DNA of 64,000 bases from HGM13233 sp900762805 (GTDB lineage Bacteria > Bacillota > Clostridia > Oscillospirales > Ruminococcaceae): the NCBI GenBank assembly GCA_937993755.1, contig CALKMA010000031.1:1-64000 (forward strand), given 5' to 3'. Under the pieces are notes generated by a model that worked only from the letters and a program-made list of their open reading frames with translations, had not been told where the DNA came from and searched no databases. A program made the position numbers and the translations under genes. Positions within the stretch are counted from its first letter, which is position 1, and each line of letters opens with the position of its first letter. This document shows, one piece after another, positions 1 to 8,524 of the stretch.

Positions 1-1
1 G

Positions 2-190
2 ATCGAGCGGCTGAACCGGGAGATCCGCCGCAGGACGCGGGTGATGGGTCCCTTCCCGGACGGCAACTCCGCGTTGATGCTGGTCTGCGCGAGGCTTCGC
101 CATGTGGCGGGGACGCAATGGGGCAACAAGAAGTATATGAACATGAAGCATTTGGAGGCGGCTCTGGAAGACGCCTTCATTGCCGGCTGA
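2..190 (+). CDS. IS256-family (mutator type) transposase, C-terminal fragment
   Basis: The window opens inside this gene; only the last 62 codons and the TGA are present. The frame reads IERLNREIRRRTRVMGPFPD followed by NSALMLVCARLRHV, the conserved tail of IS256/mutator transposases. These DDE enzymes move the element by copy-out/paste-in through a circle. The gene is cut only by the window boundary, so I cannot say whether it is intact. The element's right-end repeat follows within 60 bases. Confidence 0.85.
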   Translation: MERLNREIRRRTRVMGPFPDGNSALMLVCARLRHVAGTQWGNKKYMNMKHLEAALEDAFIAG

Positions 191-202
191 CCTCATTCAG
201 CC

Positions 203-240
203 GGAGTCTGCAAACAATTTTGCGCATAATTCTTGACAGG
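203..240. mobile_element. Right-end inverted repeat of the IS256-family element
   Basis: The AT-rich stretch with the core CAAACAATTTTGCGCATAAT lies just downstream of the transposase stop and looks like an IS256-type terminal repeat. The left repeat is outside the window, so the exact end and the target duplication cannot be defined. The element end lies about 10-40 bases from the hairpin that follows the GH2 gene. Confidence 0.55.
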
Positions 241-247
241 ATCATTT

Positions 248-284
248 TTTGAAGGGGGCTGCCCGACGGGCAGCCCCCTTCAAA
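248..284 (-). terminator. Hairpin after the GH2 gene
   Basis: A perfect 17-bp stem (248-264 with 268-284) around a 3-base loop begins 7 bases beyond the GH2 stop codon. Read on the minus strand it is followed by an A-run rather than a U-run, so it is not a canonical intrinsic terminator. The nearby IS end may have displaced the original tail. Confidence 0.55.
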
Positions 285-290
285 TAGCGC

Positions 291-2024
291 TCACTCGGCG
301 GTCAGCCGCGAGCTGATGGATTTCACGGTGTTGACATCGAGCTTGATGACCTTGCGGTCATAGGTCATGATGCCGTTAATCTCCTGCTCGACATCGCTCA
401 GCTGCGTATAGATGCAGCCGCATAGCCCATGGCGGATAGCCGGGATGATCTCGCCGCAGTAGAGCTTGGAAAAGGACTCGGTCAGGTCGCTCAGGTCGGA
501 AAAATGCCGGTAGCCGAAGGTGTGCTCGGCCGCCGTGTGCCCGCCGACGGCGCAGGCGTAGCCGCCGAATTCCGACAGCAGCACCGGCTTGGCCGGCGCT
601 GCCGGCATCTGGAATTTCTTGAAATAGACGTGGCGGCTGATGAAATCGCCGGCGCCCTGGTCGAACCAGCCGGAGGCCGCGTCGATCAGGCGGCCGGGGT
701 CGAGGCTGCGCAGCAGCTCGGCGGCGCGGGCGCTCTCAAACTGTCCCCAGCCCTCGTTGAAGGGCACCCACATGGCGATCGAGGGGAAGGCCCGCAGGCA
801 TTCGACGGTGCGCCGCAGGTCCTCTATGTAGCTCAGCCGGCCAAAGGGATTTTTGCGCGCCAGCAGACCGCGCTGAGCAGGGCCGTCGGCCATGCTGCCG
901 ATGCGGTTATGCAGATAGATGACATAGGGGTTGTAGCCCCCGCCGCCGTTGACCATATCCTGCAGCACGACCATGCCGAGACGGTCGCAGTGGTAATACC
1001 AGCGCGCCGGCTCGACCTTGATGTGCTTGCGCAGCGTATTGAAGCCCAGCTCGCGGGCGGTGGCGATATCATACACCAGCGCGTCGTCGGAGGGGGCGGT
1101 GTAAAGCCCCTCCTGCCAATAGCCCTGGTCGAGAAGGCCGTTGAAGAAGAACTGCTTGTGATTGAGCATGACGCAGGGGATGTTGTCGGCATTGCGCTCG
1201 ATGCTCCACTGGCGCACCCCGAAATAGCTTGTGACGCGGTCATCGTCGAGCGCGATCATCAGATCATAGAGATAGGGATCCTCCGGCGACCACGGGCGCA
1301 CCCCGTCGAGCGGCAGATCGACCTCGTAAGCGCCCGACACCTCGACCGAGTAGAGCAGGCAGCCGTCCCGGTCAGACACGCCGATGCGCATCTCCTCATA
1401 CGGCTTGCTGGTGGTCAGACTGACATGGACGTTGCCGGTATCAAGCTCCGGCTCGATGCGCAGTGAGGTGATATAGACCTCCGGCACCACCTCCATCCAG
1501 ACAGTCTGCCAGATGCCGGAGGTGGCGTGGTACCAGATGCCCGCCGAGCGGTTCGTCTGCTTGCCGCGGGCAAAGCCCGGATCGTTCAGCTCGTCCTTGA
1601 CCTGCACCGTCAGCACATTCTGGCGGTCGGTCAGGCAGTCGGTAATATCGAAAGAAAAGGGCAGGTAGCCACCCACATGCTCACCGACACACAGCCCGTT
1701 GACATAGACACGGCAGCTCTGATCGACGGCACCGAAGTGCAGCAGCAGCCGGCCGCCGTCCAGCTCAGGCGTCTCAAACAGCCGGCGGTACCAAAGCGTC
1801 TGTCGGGGCGCGAGCTTCTTTTCGACCCCGGAAAGGCGGCTCTCAGGGGAAAACGGAACAAGGATATCGCCGTCAAAGGTCTGCGGCTGCTTGCTGTCCT
1901 CCCGGATGGCGTATTCCCACACGCCGTTGAGATTGATGTAGCTCCTGCGCTGCAGCTGCGGGCGCGGATACTCCTGCCAGACCGGCTCGGCGCCGGTCAT
2001 GCGGTCGGTGCGGTCCTGGCTCAT
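291..2024 (-). CDS. Glycoside hydrolase family 2 protein (beta-galactosidase/beta-glucuronidase type)
   Basis: This 577-residue protein is probably a cytoplasmic exo-glycosidase. An N-terminal sugar-binding jelly-roll (about 40-185, with YVNGLCVGEHVGGYLPF) is followed by an immunoglobulin-like domain (about 185-280) and a TIM barrel. Family acid/base and nucleophile residues are visible in VPFNEGWGQF and in VLLSEFGGY. No signal peptide is seen. It is shorter than LacZ and resembles the compact GH2 enzymes of gut Firmicutes. The ATG overlaps the MFS stop by 4 bases (ATGA), so the two are translationally coupled and the MFS protein probably imports its substrate. The exact sugar cannot be read from sequence. 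Confidence 0.88.
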   Translation of the reverse strand: MSQDRTDRMTGAEPVWQEYPRPQLQRRSYINLNGVWEYAIREDSKQPQTFDGDILVPFSPESRLSGVEKKLAPRQTLWYRRLFETPELDGGRLLLHFGAVDQSCRVYVNGLCVGEHVGGYLPFSFDITDCLTDRQNVLTVQVKDELNDPGFARGKQTNRSAGIWYHATSGIWQTVWMEVVPEVYITSLRIEPELDTGNVHVSLTTSKPYEEMRIGVSDRDGCLLYSVEVSGAYEVDLPLDGVRPWSPEDPYLYDLMIALDDDRVTSYFGVRQWSIERNADNIPCVMLNHKQFFFNGLLDQGYWQEGLYTAPSDDALVYDIATARELGFNTLRKHIKVEPARWYYHCDRLGMVVLQDMVNGGGGYNPYVIYLHNRIGSMADGPAQRGLLARKNPFGRLSYIEDLRRTVECLRAFPSIAMWVPFNEGWGQFESARAAELLRSLDPGRLIDAASGWFDQGAGDFISRHVYFKKFQMPAAPAKPVLLSEFGGYACAVGGHTAAEHTFGYRHFSDLSDLTESFSKLYCGEIIPAIRHGLCGCIYTQLSDVEQEINGIMTYDRKVIKLDVNTVKSISSRLTAE

Positions 2025-3322
2025 AGATATCTCCTTTCCGCCCGGCGCAGAAGAAGCAGCACCGGGATCAGCAGCGCCAGCAGCACTGCCGAGGCCGTAA
2101 AGATATGGGGCGTCGGCACCTGCTTGGTGACGCCCAGCTCAACATAGGTCAGCCCCGATCCCTTGATGACGGCGCTGCCGATGGCCGGGCCGATGATCAT
2201 GGGCAGAGCGACCATGAAGATCATGCGGATGCCCTGGAAATGCCCCGCCTTGCCGGCCGGCGTATAGTCGCGCAGCAGGCCGCTGATGGCGGCCAAGACG
2301 GCCATATAGCCGGTCATCATGACGATGCCCGCCAGAATGACGCCCACCGTCCCGCGCGCAAACACCATGAGCACCAGCCCGACAGCCTCGACCGGCGCGG
2401 CAAACGCCAGAAAACGCAGCTTGCCCACCCTGTCGATGACGCGGCCGAGCAGCGCGCTCGACACCGACGCCACAATGAGCACCACGCCCAGTACGACGGG
2501 ATAATTGTCCATCCGCAGATAGTTTTGGATATAAATAATGAGATAGGGCAGAAATACCTGTGCCGACGAGCTGAACACCAGCATGGCCAGCAGCACGGTA
2601 TAAAGCGTGCGGTTGCCGCGCACAACGGAGGGGCGCATCCCGTAGAAAATATTCTTGAAATAGCCGCCCTCGCCGCGCCGGAGATCGGGCGCGTCCTTAA
2701 CGAGGAAAAAGCCCGCGATGCCGGCCAGCGTCACCAGCACACCGAAAATGGTGAAGAACAGCTGCCAGCGGCCCTGCTGGGTCAGCGAGTCGAAGCCGCC
2801 GAAGATGATGAGCATGGCGACCAGCGGCAGCGTGGCCAGCACGGCCTCGGCGCGGCCGCGGTTATCGTCGCTGATATTGTCGGTCACCCAGGCGTTAAAG
2901 GCGCCGTCGTTGGCGGTCGAGCCGAAAACAGTCATAACACAGTCGAGCAGCACCACCAGCACCGACGCCGCGTGTACGGCGTTGGCAGCCGGCAGCAGCG
3001 CCGTGATGCCCTGAAGGCTGATAAAGCCGAAGGCCATGGTAGACAGGCCCCACAGGATATAGCCGACGGTCATAAACGCCTTGCGGCGGCCGACACGGTC
3101 GGACCATGCGCCGACCAGCAGCGTCGTCACGGTGGCGGTGACAGCCGAGGCCGCCACCATCGCCGAGATGACCGACGGGTCTGTTGTGATGGTATTGTAG
3201 ACGAAAACGTTGAAATACATATTTTCGATCGACCAGGCAAGCTGCCCGACCAACCCGAACAGCAGCAGCACGCTCCATTTGCGTGCGCCGATCGTCCGTC
3301 CGGTTCGCTGCTCCGTTTCCAT
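2021..3322 (-). CDS. MFS transporter, probably a sugar/glycoside permease
   Basis: This 433-residue protein has about 12 hydrophobic segments. The loop between TM2 and TM3 carries the MFS signature GAWSDRVGRRKAF. It is first in a two-gene operon with the GH2 enzyme, separated by a 4-base overlap, which suggests it imports the glycoside that GH2 cleaves. The start is ATG with GAGAGGA 8 bases upstream, behind a clear promoter. Substrate is inferred from context only; a drug or metabolite exporter is an alternative. Confidence 0.85.
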   Translation of the reverse strand: METEQRTGRTIGARKWSVLLLFGLVGQLAWSIENMYFNVFVYNTITTDPSVISAMVAASAVTATVTTLLVGAWSDRVGRRKAFMTVGYILWGLSTMAFGFISLQGITALLPAANAVHAASVLVVLLDCVMTVFGSTANDGAFNAWVTDNISDDNRGRAEAVLATLPLVAMLIIFGGFDSLTQQGRWQLFFTIFGVLVTLAGIAGFFLVKDAPDLRRGEGGYFKNIFYGMRPSVVRGNRTLYTVLLAMLVFSSSAQVFLPYLIIYIQNYLRMDNYPVVLGVVLIVASVSSALLGRVIDRVGKLRFLAFAAPVEAVGLVLMVFARGTVGVILAGIVMMTGYMAVLAAISGLLRDYTPAGKAGHFQGIRMIFMVALPMIIGPAIGSAVIKGSGLTYVELGVTKQVPTPHIFTASAVLLALLIPVLLLLRRAERRYL

Positions 3323-3389
3323 AAAGCTCGTCCTCTCTATAATCTAAATAATAAAGTCAAGAAGTAGACAGATATACCGATACAGTTTC

Positions 3390-3418
3390 ATTATAACAAG
3401 AATTGTCATATACTTCAA
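3390..3418 (-). promoter_or_regulatory. Sigma-A promoter of the MFS-GH2 operon
   Basis: On the minus strand TTGAAG (3413-3418) and TATAAT (3390-3395) are separated by 17 bases. The start codon lies about 70 bases downstream. Confidence 0.75.
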
Positions 3419-3429
3419 GAAAAATATGC

Positions 3430-4052
3430 TGACAAACCGCGAAAAAGGCGAAAAGGCGGATGCGGGCGGGCTGATTGTAACGGGAACAGCGTATCGAAGG
3501 GGCGGAAGGGCAGGGATAAGAGACGCTCAGCTGTGCGGTGAAACGGCGGGGGAGGCGCCGGAAACCGTCCCCGTGAAGCCCGCCGGCGGGCCGGCACAAA
3601 TATGGGCAAAGCAGCGGGCGAACGGGCGCCTTGCGGGACCGGCGGCTTTTCAGCGGGCACGGCTTGAAGGAGCAGGCTTGGGCGGCGCCCGCCGCCCAGG
3701 CGAGGCAGGGCGGCCGGAAGTATCTCCCCGCCTCATAATCAGACGGCGGGGGAAGGGGCGCGGCAGGGGCCCGTGAAGAAAGGCGGCCGCCGCGGAGAGG
3801 CGGGACGCGGTCGGACATACCGCACCGCTCGTTTTACGGCGGCCGCTCTGTATCAGACAGCACAAGGGCCGGAAACCCGGCTTGCGCGCGGGCGTTTCGG
3901 GCCGTGAGCCGAAAAGGCCGCTCCGCTGTCGCGGGGCGGCCTCAGAAGCCATAACAACCTGCCGGGAAAGGCTTATGCCGGTTCTTTTTCGGCAGCAGGA
4001 GAGCATATCCCGTCAAACGGCGGCAGACCCGCCCGCTCCTCTGCCCTCCGGC
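3430..4052. other. GC-rich intergenic region without a convincing gene
   Basis: About 620 bases between the MFS promoter and the adenosine deaminase stop. Open frames exist in several registers, but their products are Pro/Arg/Ala-rich low-complexity strings without a ribosome site or recognisable domain. I see short inverted GC repeats but nothing functional. Confidence 0.5.
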
Positions 4053-5084
4053 TCATTTCGCCGGGCAGGCGGCCAGCGCCTTTTCCAGCTCGGCGATGAG
4101 CTGCTCCCGATAGCATTCGGGCATGAAGGCGGCTTTGGCCGAGTTGATATTCATCCTGATGATGTCGGCCTCCGTCAGCCCGCAGCGGGCGATGGCCAGA
4201 TTATACTCACTGTCAAGCGTCACTGAGGACAGCACCATGTTGTCGGTATTGAGCGTTGTTTTCACGCCCGCCTTGTACAGCTTTTTGACGGGATGCTCCT
4301 CGTAGCTGGGCTGCGTCGAGCACTGAATATTGCTGGTGAGGCAAAGCTCCAGCGTCGTGCCCTCGCGGACAGCGCGCTGCACCAGCTCCGGGTCGTTCCA
4401 GATGTGGTGGCCGTGGCCGATGCGGACGGCGCCGAAATCCATGGCGTCGCGCACTGTGTCCGGCCCCTGACTGTCGCCGGCGTGGCAGGTAAACGGGATG
4501 CCGTAGGCCCGCACCCGCTCAAACAGATAGCCGAAGCGGGAGAGAGGCACCAGCCCCTCGGCTCCGGCGAGATCGACGCCCCGCACCAGGCTGCCGAGGT
4601 TCTTGCGCGCCAGCTCGACCGTCTCGCGGTTGGCGGCATCGTTGAGCGATGGGTCGCCGAACACCATCATGCACAGCAGTACGCCGGCTTTGATGTCGGG
4701 GTATCGGTCCATGGCATCGCGCACACCGTCGCAGACCGCGTCGATGGCATTCTGCTGCGTCAGACCCTGCCGGCAGTGCAGCTGCGGCGCAAAACGAAGC
4801 TCGGCCCAGCGCAGCCCCTGGCCTGCCAGCATCTCGACCAGCTCGTAGGCTACCGTGTACAGCCCCTCGCGGTCCTGCATCAGCTGCAGCGGCAGCTCAA
4901 AGCGCTTGAGATATTCGTTGACATCGCGGCAGTCAGCCGTCACCTGAATGAAACGCCTGAAATCCTCCAGCGTCTGGCCGGGCAGGCTGACGCCGCGCTC
5001 CTTGGCCAGCCGCATGGCGGTTTCGGGGCGCACGGCGCCGTCAAGGTGGCAGTGAAGCTCGATCTTGGGAAAGTGGTAGGTCAT
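4053..5084 (-). CDS. add: Adenosine deaminase
   Basis: This cytoplasmic enzyme of 343 residues deaminates (deoxy)adenosine to (deoxy)inosine in purine salvage. Metal-binding HCHLDG sits near residue 11, and the purine-site region IGHGHHIW and the NTDN motif are present. One oddity: the usual catalytic HAGE reads HAGD here, an Asp in the position of the proton-shuttling Glu. Family length and all other motifs are normal. The start is ATG with AGGAGGG 5 bases upstream. It is last in a minus-strand run after the foldase gene, about 195 bases away. An adenine or N6-modified nucleoside deaminase is an alternative given the E-to-D change. Confidence 0.9.
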   Translation of the reverse strand: MTYHFPKIELHCHLDGAVRPETAMRLAKERGVSLPGQTLEDFRRFIQVTADCRDVNEYLKRFELPLQLMQDREGLYTVAYELVEMLAGQGLRWAELRFAPQLHCRQGLTQQNAIDAVCDGVRDAMDRYPDIKAGVLLCMMVFGDPSLNDAANRETVELARKNLGSLVRGVDLAGAEGLVPLSRFGYLFERVRAYGIPFTCHAGDSQGPDTVRDAMDFGAVRIGHGHHIWNDPELVQRAVREGTTLELCLTSNIQCSTQPSYEEHPVKKLYKAGVKTTLNTDNMVLSSVTLDSEYNLAIARCGLTEADIIRMNINSAKAAFMPECYREQLIAELEKALAACPAK

Positions 5085-5243
5085 GGGACCCTCCTGATTT
5101 GATATCTGTATCCGCCGAGTACCGGCCGCGCAGGCTATACCGAAGCCGGCAGCCGCGGCATATAAAAGCGGCGGCAGCTCCCCCGGCTGTTCAGCGTCCT
5201 CCGGCGGTCAGCGGCGCCGCTTGCGCGCAGGCAGCGGCAAAGA

Positions 5244-5265
5244 GGGCGGCGCCTGTGCGCCGCCC
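5244..5265 (-). terminator. Terminator-like hairpin after the foldase gene
   Basis: A perfect 9-bp GC stem (5244-5252 with 5257-5265) around CTGT lies 14 bases past the foldase stop. On the minus strand it is followed by a weak T-rich TCTTTG. Confidence 0.5.
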
Positions 5266-5278
5266 GGCCCGCAGCGCC

Positions 5279-6247
5279 TCAGTATGCCCACTTGAAGTCG
5301 GCAAAGGTCAGGCTGTCATAGCCGCCGGCATATTCGGTCTTGATCTTCTGCTTGTATTCCTCGTTTTTCTGCTCAACGCGGCTTTGCAGAATCATTTCGG
5401 TCACATCTTTTTTGAAGGTGTCGTCAACGGCAACGCGCATGATGATATGATAGCCGTAGGTCGTTTTGACGGGCTGTGAAATGTCTCCGACGGCCAACTC
5501 CTTAACAGCCTCCTCAAACTCGGTCACCATGGTGCCGGCGGTATAGGCATAGCCGTTGGGATAACTGGCAAGGCCGGGATCCTCACTGAATTCCTTCATT
5601 AGGGTATCAAAGCTCTCTCCCGCCGTCAGACGCGCGGCGATCTCGTTGGCCTTGATGAGCGCAGAGTCGAAATCGCCGTTTGCCAGCACCAGGATGTGCT
5701 TAGCGCCGTAGACCGGCGTATTTTTGATAAATGCGGCGATCTGTTCGTCGGAAACGGCGGCAAAATCACTGCCGGAGGCAAACAGCTTGTTGGAAAGGCG
5801 GGTCGCCACCTCGCCCTCCAGCAGCAGGCGGCGGTAAAGCTCCTCCGTCAGGCTGTTTTTGGTCAGAAGCTCCTGGAACTGCTCCTCACCGCCGGCCGAG
5901 TCGATGCTGCTCTGGATCGTCGCCTCAACGGCGCTCTTGACATCCTCATCCTCGACGGTGATGCCGTAGGCATCCCTGGCCCAGCAAAGGTTGATGTAGT
6001 TGCTCATCGCCATATCCTCGATATAGGTGAGGGCGGTCTTGGCCATCTCGGCTTCCGTGAAATCGACGGTGGGATTGCTGCCGCGCAGATAATCGGCATA
6101 ATAGTCGAGCATATCGCGGCTCACCTCATAGGCGCCGTCATAGCTGATAAGCGTCCTGTTGCTTTTGGTCAGGCTGCCGCAGGCGGCCAGCGCCAGCACC
6201 AGCGCCGCCGTCAGCAGCAGCGCCGCAAGGGTCTTGAACTTTTTCAT
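5279..6247 (-). CDS. PrsA/SurA-like peptidyl-prolyl isomerase lipoprotein
   Basis: This 322-residue lipoprotein has a signal peptide ending in the lipobox LAACG, so Cys23 should be lipidated and the protein held on the outer face of the membrane. An N-terminal SurA-like helical region (about 40-170) precedes a parvulin domain (about 175-270) that begins near YGAKHILV and ends near YGYHIIM, both typical. It should help exported proteins fold. The ATG lies 30 bases after the small membrane gene, so they are probably co-transcribed. It could be called PrsA, but several paralogues usually exist in Clostridia, so no symbol is given. Confidence 0.85.
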   Translation of the reverse strand: MKKFKTLAALLLTAALVLALAACGSLTKSNRTLISYDGAYEVSRDMLDYYADYLRGSNPTVDFTEAEMAKTALTYIEDMAMSNYINLCWARDAYGITVEDEDVKSAVEATIQSSIDSAGGEEQFQELLTKNSLTEELYRRLLLEGEVATRLSNKLFASGSDFAAVSDEQIAAFIKNTPVYGAKHILVLANGDFDSALIKANEIAARLTAGESFDTLMKEFSEDPGLASYPNGYAYTAGTMVTEFEEAVKELAVGDISQPVKTTYGYHIIMRVAVDDTFKKDVTEMILQSRVEQKNEEYKQKIKTEYAGGYDSLTFADFKWAY

Positions 6248-6277
6248 GAGCGTTATTTCCCGCCTCAGCGGGCCTTT

Positions 6278-6496
6278 CTATTTTTTCTTATCGGAAAGCG
6301 GGGAGGGGCCGTCGCTGCGGCGCGCCAGGCGTTCGCGGTTGAATACGGCGAAAAGCGCCGTCAGCAGCAGCGTGACGACCGTCACGGCGATCTCGACAAA
6401 GGACGGCATTTTGAGCCCGACCGCCTCGTCAAGGATGAGATAGCCGCCTGCCAGCGCGATGGCCGTAATGAGCAGCCAGAGCTTTTTGATCTTCAT
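6278..6496 (-). CDS. Small membrane protein, two predicted TM segments
   Basis: This 72-residue protein begins MKIKKLWLLITAIALAGGY. I chose this ATG because CGGAGG lies 6 bases upstream; an upstream in-frame ATG adds 14 residues but lacks a ribosome site. Two hydrophobic stretches (about 6-25 and 35-53) are followed by a basic, polar tail ending in KKK, which suggests a cytoplasmic C-terminus. It sits between the SDR and the foldase genes, probably in one transcript. I do not recognise the family. Confidence 0.7.
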   Translation of the reverse strand: MKIKKLWLLITAIALAGGYLILDEAVGLKMPSFVEIAVTVVTLLLTALFAVFNRERLARRSDGPSPLSDKKK

Positions 6497-6558
6497 GATA
6501 TTCCTCCGATCGGTTGTTTTCATGGACGGGGCGGGCACAGAGACGTGCCCGGCCGGGG

Positions 6559-7278
6559 TTACAGCGTAAAGCCGCCGTCAACCGTCAGCGTCTGCCCCGT
6601 TATAAAGCGGCTGCCGGCAAGGCAGAAGACGGCCTCGGCGACCTCCTCCGGCCGGCCGATACGGCCGAGCGGCGTTTGGGCGGCCAGCGCCGCAAGGTCA
6701 AGCCCCGCGTTCATGGGCGTGTCGATGACGCCGGGGGCAACACAGTTGACGGTGATGCCGCTGCCGGCCAGCTCCTGCGCCGACGCTTTTGTAAAGCCGA
6801 TGACCGCCGCCTTGGCGGCCGAATAGGCGGCCTCGCAGGAGGCCCCTGTCACACCCCACATCGACGAAATATTGACGATGGCGCCCGCCTGCTTTTTAAG
6901 AAAATAGGGCAGCACGGCGCGCGTCATATTGAAGGTGCCGCCGAGGTTGACGGCCAGCAGCTGCATCAGCTGCTCATAAGAGGTATCGGCGATGGGGCGG
7001 ATGAGCGACAGCCCGGCGCTGTTGACCAGCACCTCCGGCGCGCCCAGCAGCGCGGCGCACTGCTCCAGCGCCTGCCCGCAGGCGGTGGGGTCGGTCACGT
7101 CGCAGGGCAGAGCCACGGCCATACCGCCGCCCTCCGCGATGCGGGCGGTCTGCCGCTCAGCCGGCTCGCGGCCGGTGCGGTAGAGCAGCGCTGTGCGCCA
7201 GCCGGCCCCGGCAAAGCGCCCGGCAACAGCCGAGCCGATGCCGCCGCTGGCACCGGTGATGACAACAGTCCGAACCAT
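6559..7278 (-). CDS. Short-chain dehydrogenase/reductase, FabG-like
   Basis: This 239-residue NAD(P)-dependent oxidoreductase has the nucleotide motif TGASGGIG at the N-terminus, NSAG in the middle, and the catalytic Ser-Tyr-Lys set in ISSMWGV and YSAAK. The C-terminal PGVIDTPM and VDGG are typical of 3-oxoacyl-ACP reductase-like SDRs. I start at the ATG for MVRTVV because TTGGAG is 8 bases upstream; a longer in-frame start at 7320 lacks one. It is not in a fatty acid operon, so the substrate is open. Confidence 0.85.
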   Translation of the reverse strand: MVRTVVITGASGGIGSAVAGRFAGAGWRTALLYRTGREPAERQTARIAEGGGMAVALPCDVTDPTACGQALEQCAALLGAPEVLVNSAGLSLIRPIADTSYEQLMQLLAVNLGGTFNMTRAVLPYFLKKQAGAIVNISSMWGVTGASCEAAYSAAKAAVIGFTKASAQELAGSGITVNCVAPGVIDTPMNAGLDLAALAAQTPLGRIGRPEEVAEAVFCLAGSRFITGQTLTVDGGFTL

Positions 7279-7395
7279 AAAACACACTCCAAGCAAGCGG
7301 ACGGAGGCCCGCATATCCATGATACCATATCCGGCCGCTCAATGCAACGAAAACGCGGGCAAGCGGCCCGCCGGCGGCCTTTTCGGAACCGCCGT

Positions 7396-8355
7396 CTACA
7401 GCCCCACGCGGTTAATCGGCTGTCCGGCGGCAAAGGCGGCGAGATTTTCCTGAAGCGTCTGCATCAGGCGGGCGCGGGCCTCGGCCGTCGCCCACGCGAT
7501 ATGCGGCGTGATAAGCAGGTTGGGCGCGCCCAGCAGCGGGCTGTCAGCCGCGATCGGCTCCCGCGACGCCACATCAACAGCCGCCCCCGCGATAACGCCG
7601 TCCCGAAGCGCCTCGCGCAGCGCCGCCTCATCGATGAGCGGCCCGCGGGCGGTATTGATAAGATAGGCCGTCTTTTTCATGGTGTGCAAGGCCTCCCGCC
7701 CGATGATGCCGGCCGTCTCCTCGGTCAGCGGGCAGTGCAGCGTCACAAAATCGCTGCGCCGCAGTATAGCATCGACCGACGCCGCCTCGACGCCCTCCGG
7801 GCAGTCAGCCTGCCTGAGATGGCGGCTGAACGCCAGCACCCTCATGCCGAAGGCCAGCGCCATTTCAGCCACCCGCCGCCCGATGGCGCCGAAGCCGATG
7901 ATGCCGACCGTTTTGCCGGCCAGCTCAAAGATCGGCGTGACGAGACGCGAAAAGTCGGGACAGGCCTGCCAGCCGCCCTGCTTCACCCAGTCGTTGAAGC
8001 AATCGACGCGGTTGGCAAAATACAGCATCATCGCGAAGGTGAGCTGCGCCACGCTGTCGGTGCTGTAGCCCGGCACATTGGTGACGACGATGCCCCGCTC
8101 GCGGGCAGCCTCCAGATCGATGACGTTGTAGCCGGTCGCCATAACGCCGATATACCGCAGGCCGGGGCAGTTCGCCATCACGGCGCGATCGATGACCGTC
8201 TTGTTGGTAAGGACAGCCTCGGCGTCGCCGATGCGTCCGGCTGTCTCGGCTGCCGGCGTGCGGTCATAGACCGTGCAGCTGCCAAAGCGGCCGAGCCAGT
8301 CCCAGCCCAGATCGCCGGGGTTGGCGCAGTAGCCGTCAAGCACAACCGTTTTCAT
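7396..8355 (-). CDS. D-isomer-specific 2-hydroxyacid dehydrogenase (glycerate dehydrogenase-like)
   Basis: This 319-residue NAD-dependent enzyme interconverts a 2-hydroxyacid and its 2-oxoacid. The Rossmann motif GIIGFGAIG lies near residue 152. The catalytic triad is visible as Arg in NTARGPL, Glu in SREPI and His in TPHIAWAT. The overall pattern resembles hydroxypyruvate/glycerate reductases (HprA group). The start is ATG with GGGAGAAG upstream. The SDR follows 117 bases downstream on the same strand. Substrate is not determined by sequence. Confidence 0.85.
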   Translation of the reverse strand: MKTVVLDGYCANPGDLGWDWLGRFGSCTVYDRTPAAETAGRIGDAEAVLTNKTVIDRAVMANCPGLRYIGVMATGYNVIDLEAARERGIVVTNVPGYSTDSVAQLTFAMMLYFANRVDCFNDWVKQGGWQACPDFSRLVTPIFELAGKTVGIIGFGAIGRRVAEMALAFGMRVLAFSRHLRQADCPEGVEAASVDAILRRSDFVTLHCPLTEETAGIIGREALHTMKKTAYLINTARGPLIDEAALREALRDGVIAGAAVDVASREPIAADSPLLGAPNLLITPHIAWATAEARARLMQTLQENLAAFAAGQPINRVGL

Positions 8356-8459
8356 GGTTCTTCTCCCTTTCGTCCGGCGCGGCGGCCCGCCGCCTTATTT
8401 TTTCGGGGCCGGACTTCTTCTTTTATCTTACCACAATCCCGCGCCGCTGTAAACAAATA

Positions 8460-8487
8460 CCGGCCGGAGGGAAACTCCTCCGGCCGG
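8460..8487 (-). terminator. Terminator-like hairpin downstream of the 8.5-kb lipoprotein gene
   Basis: A 10-bp GC stem (8460-8469 with 8478-8487), followed on the minus strand by TATTTGTTT, lies about 37 bases after the lipoprotein stop. Confidence 0.6.
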
Positions 8488-8524
8488 ACTGCCGTATTCT
8501 TTGTCCGTCCGCCGCACAGCGCTG

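Noticed and set aside
2105..3367. A plus-strand frame over the MFS gene
   Set aside because: His/Gln/Arg-rich antisense shadow of a clear 12-TM transporter.
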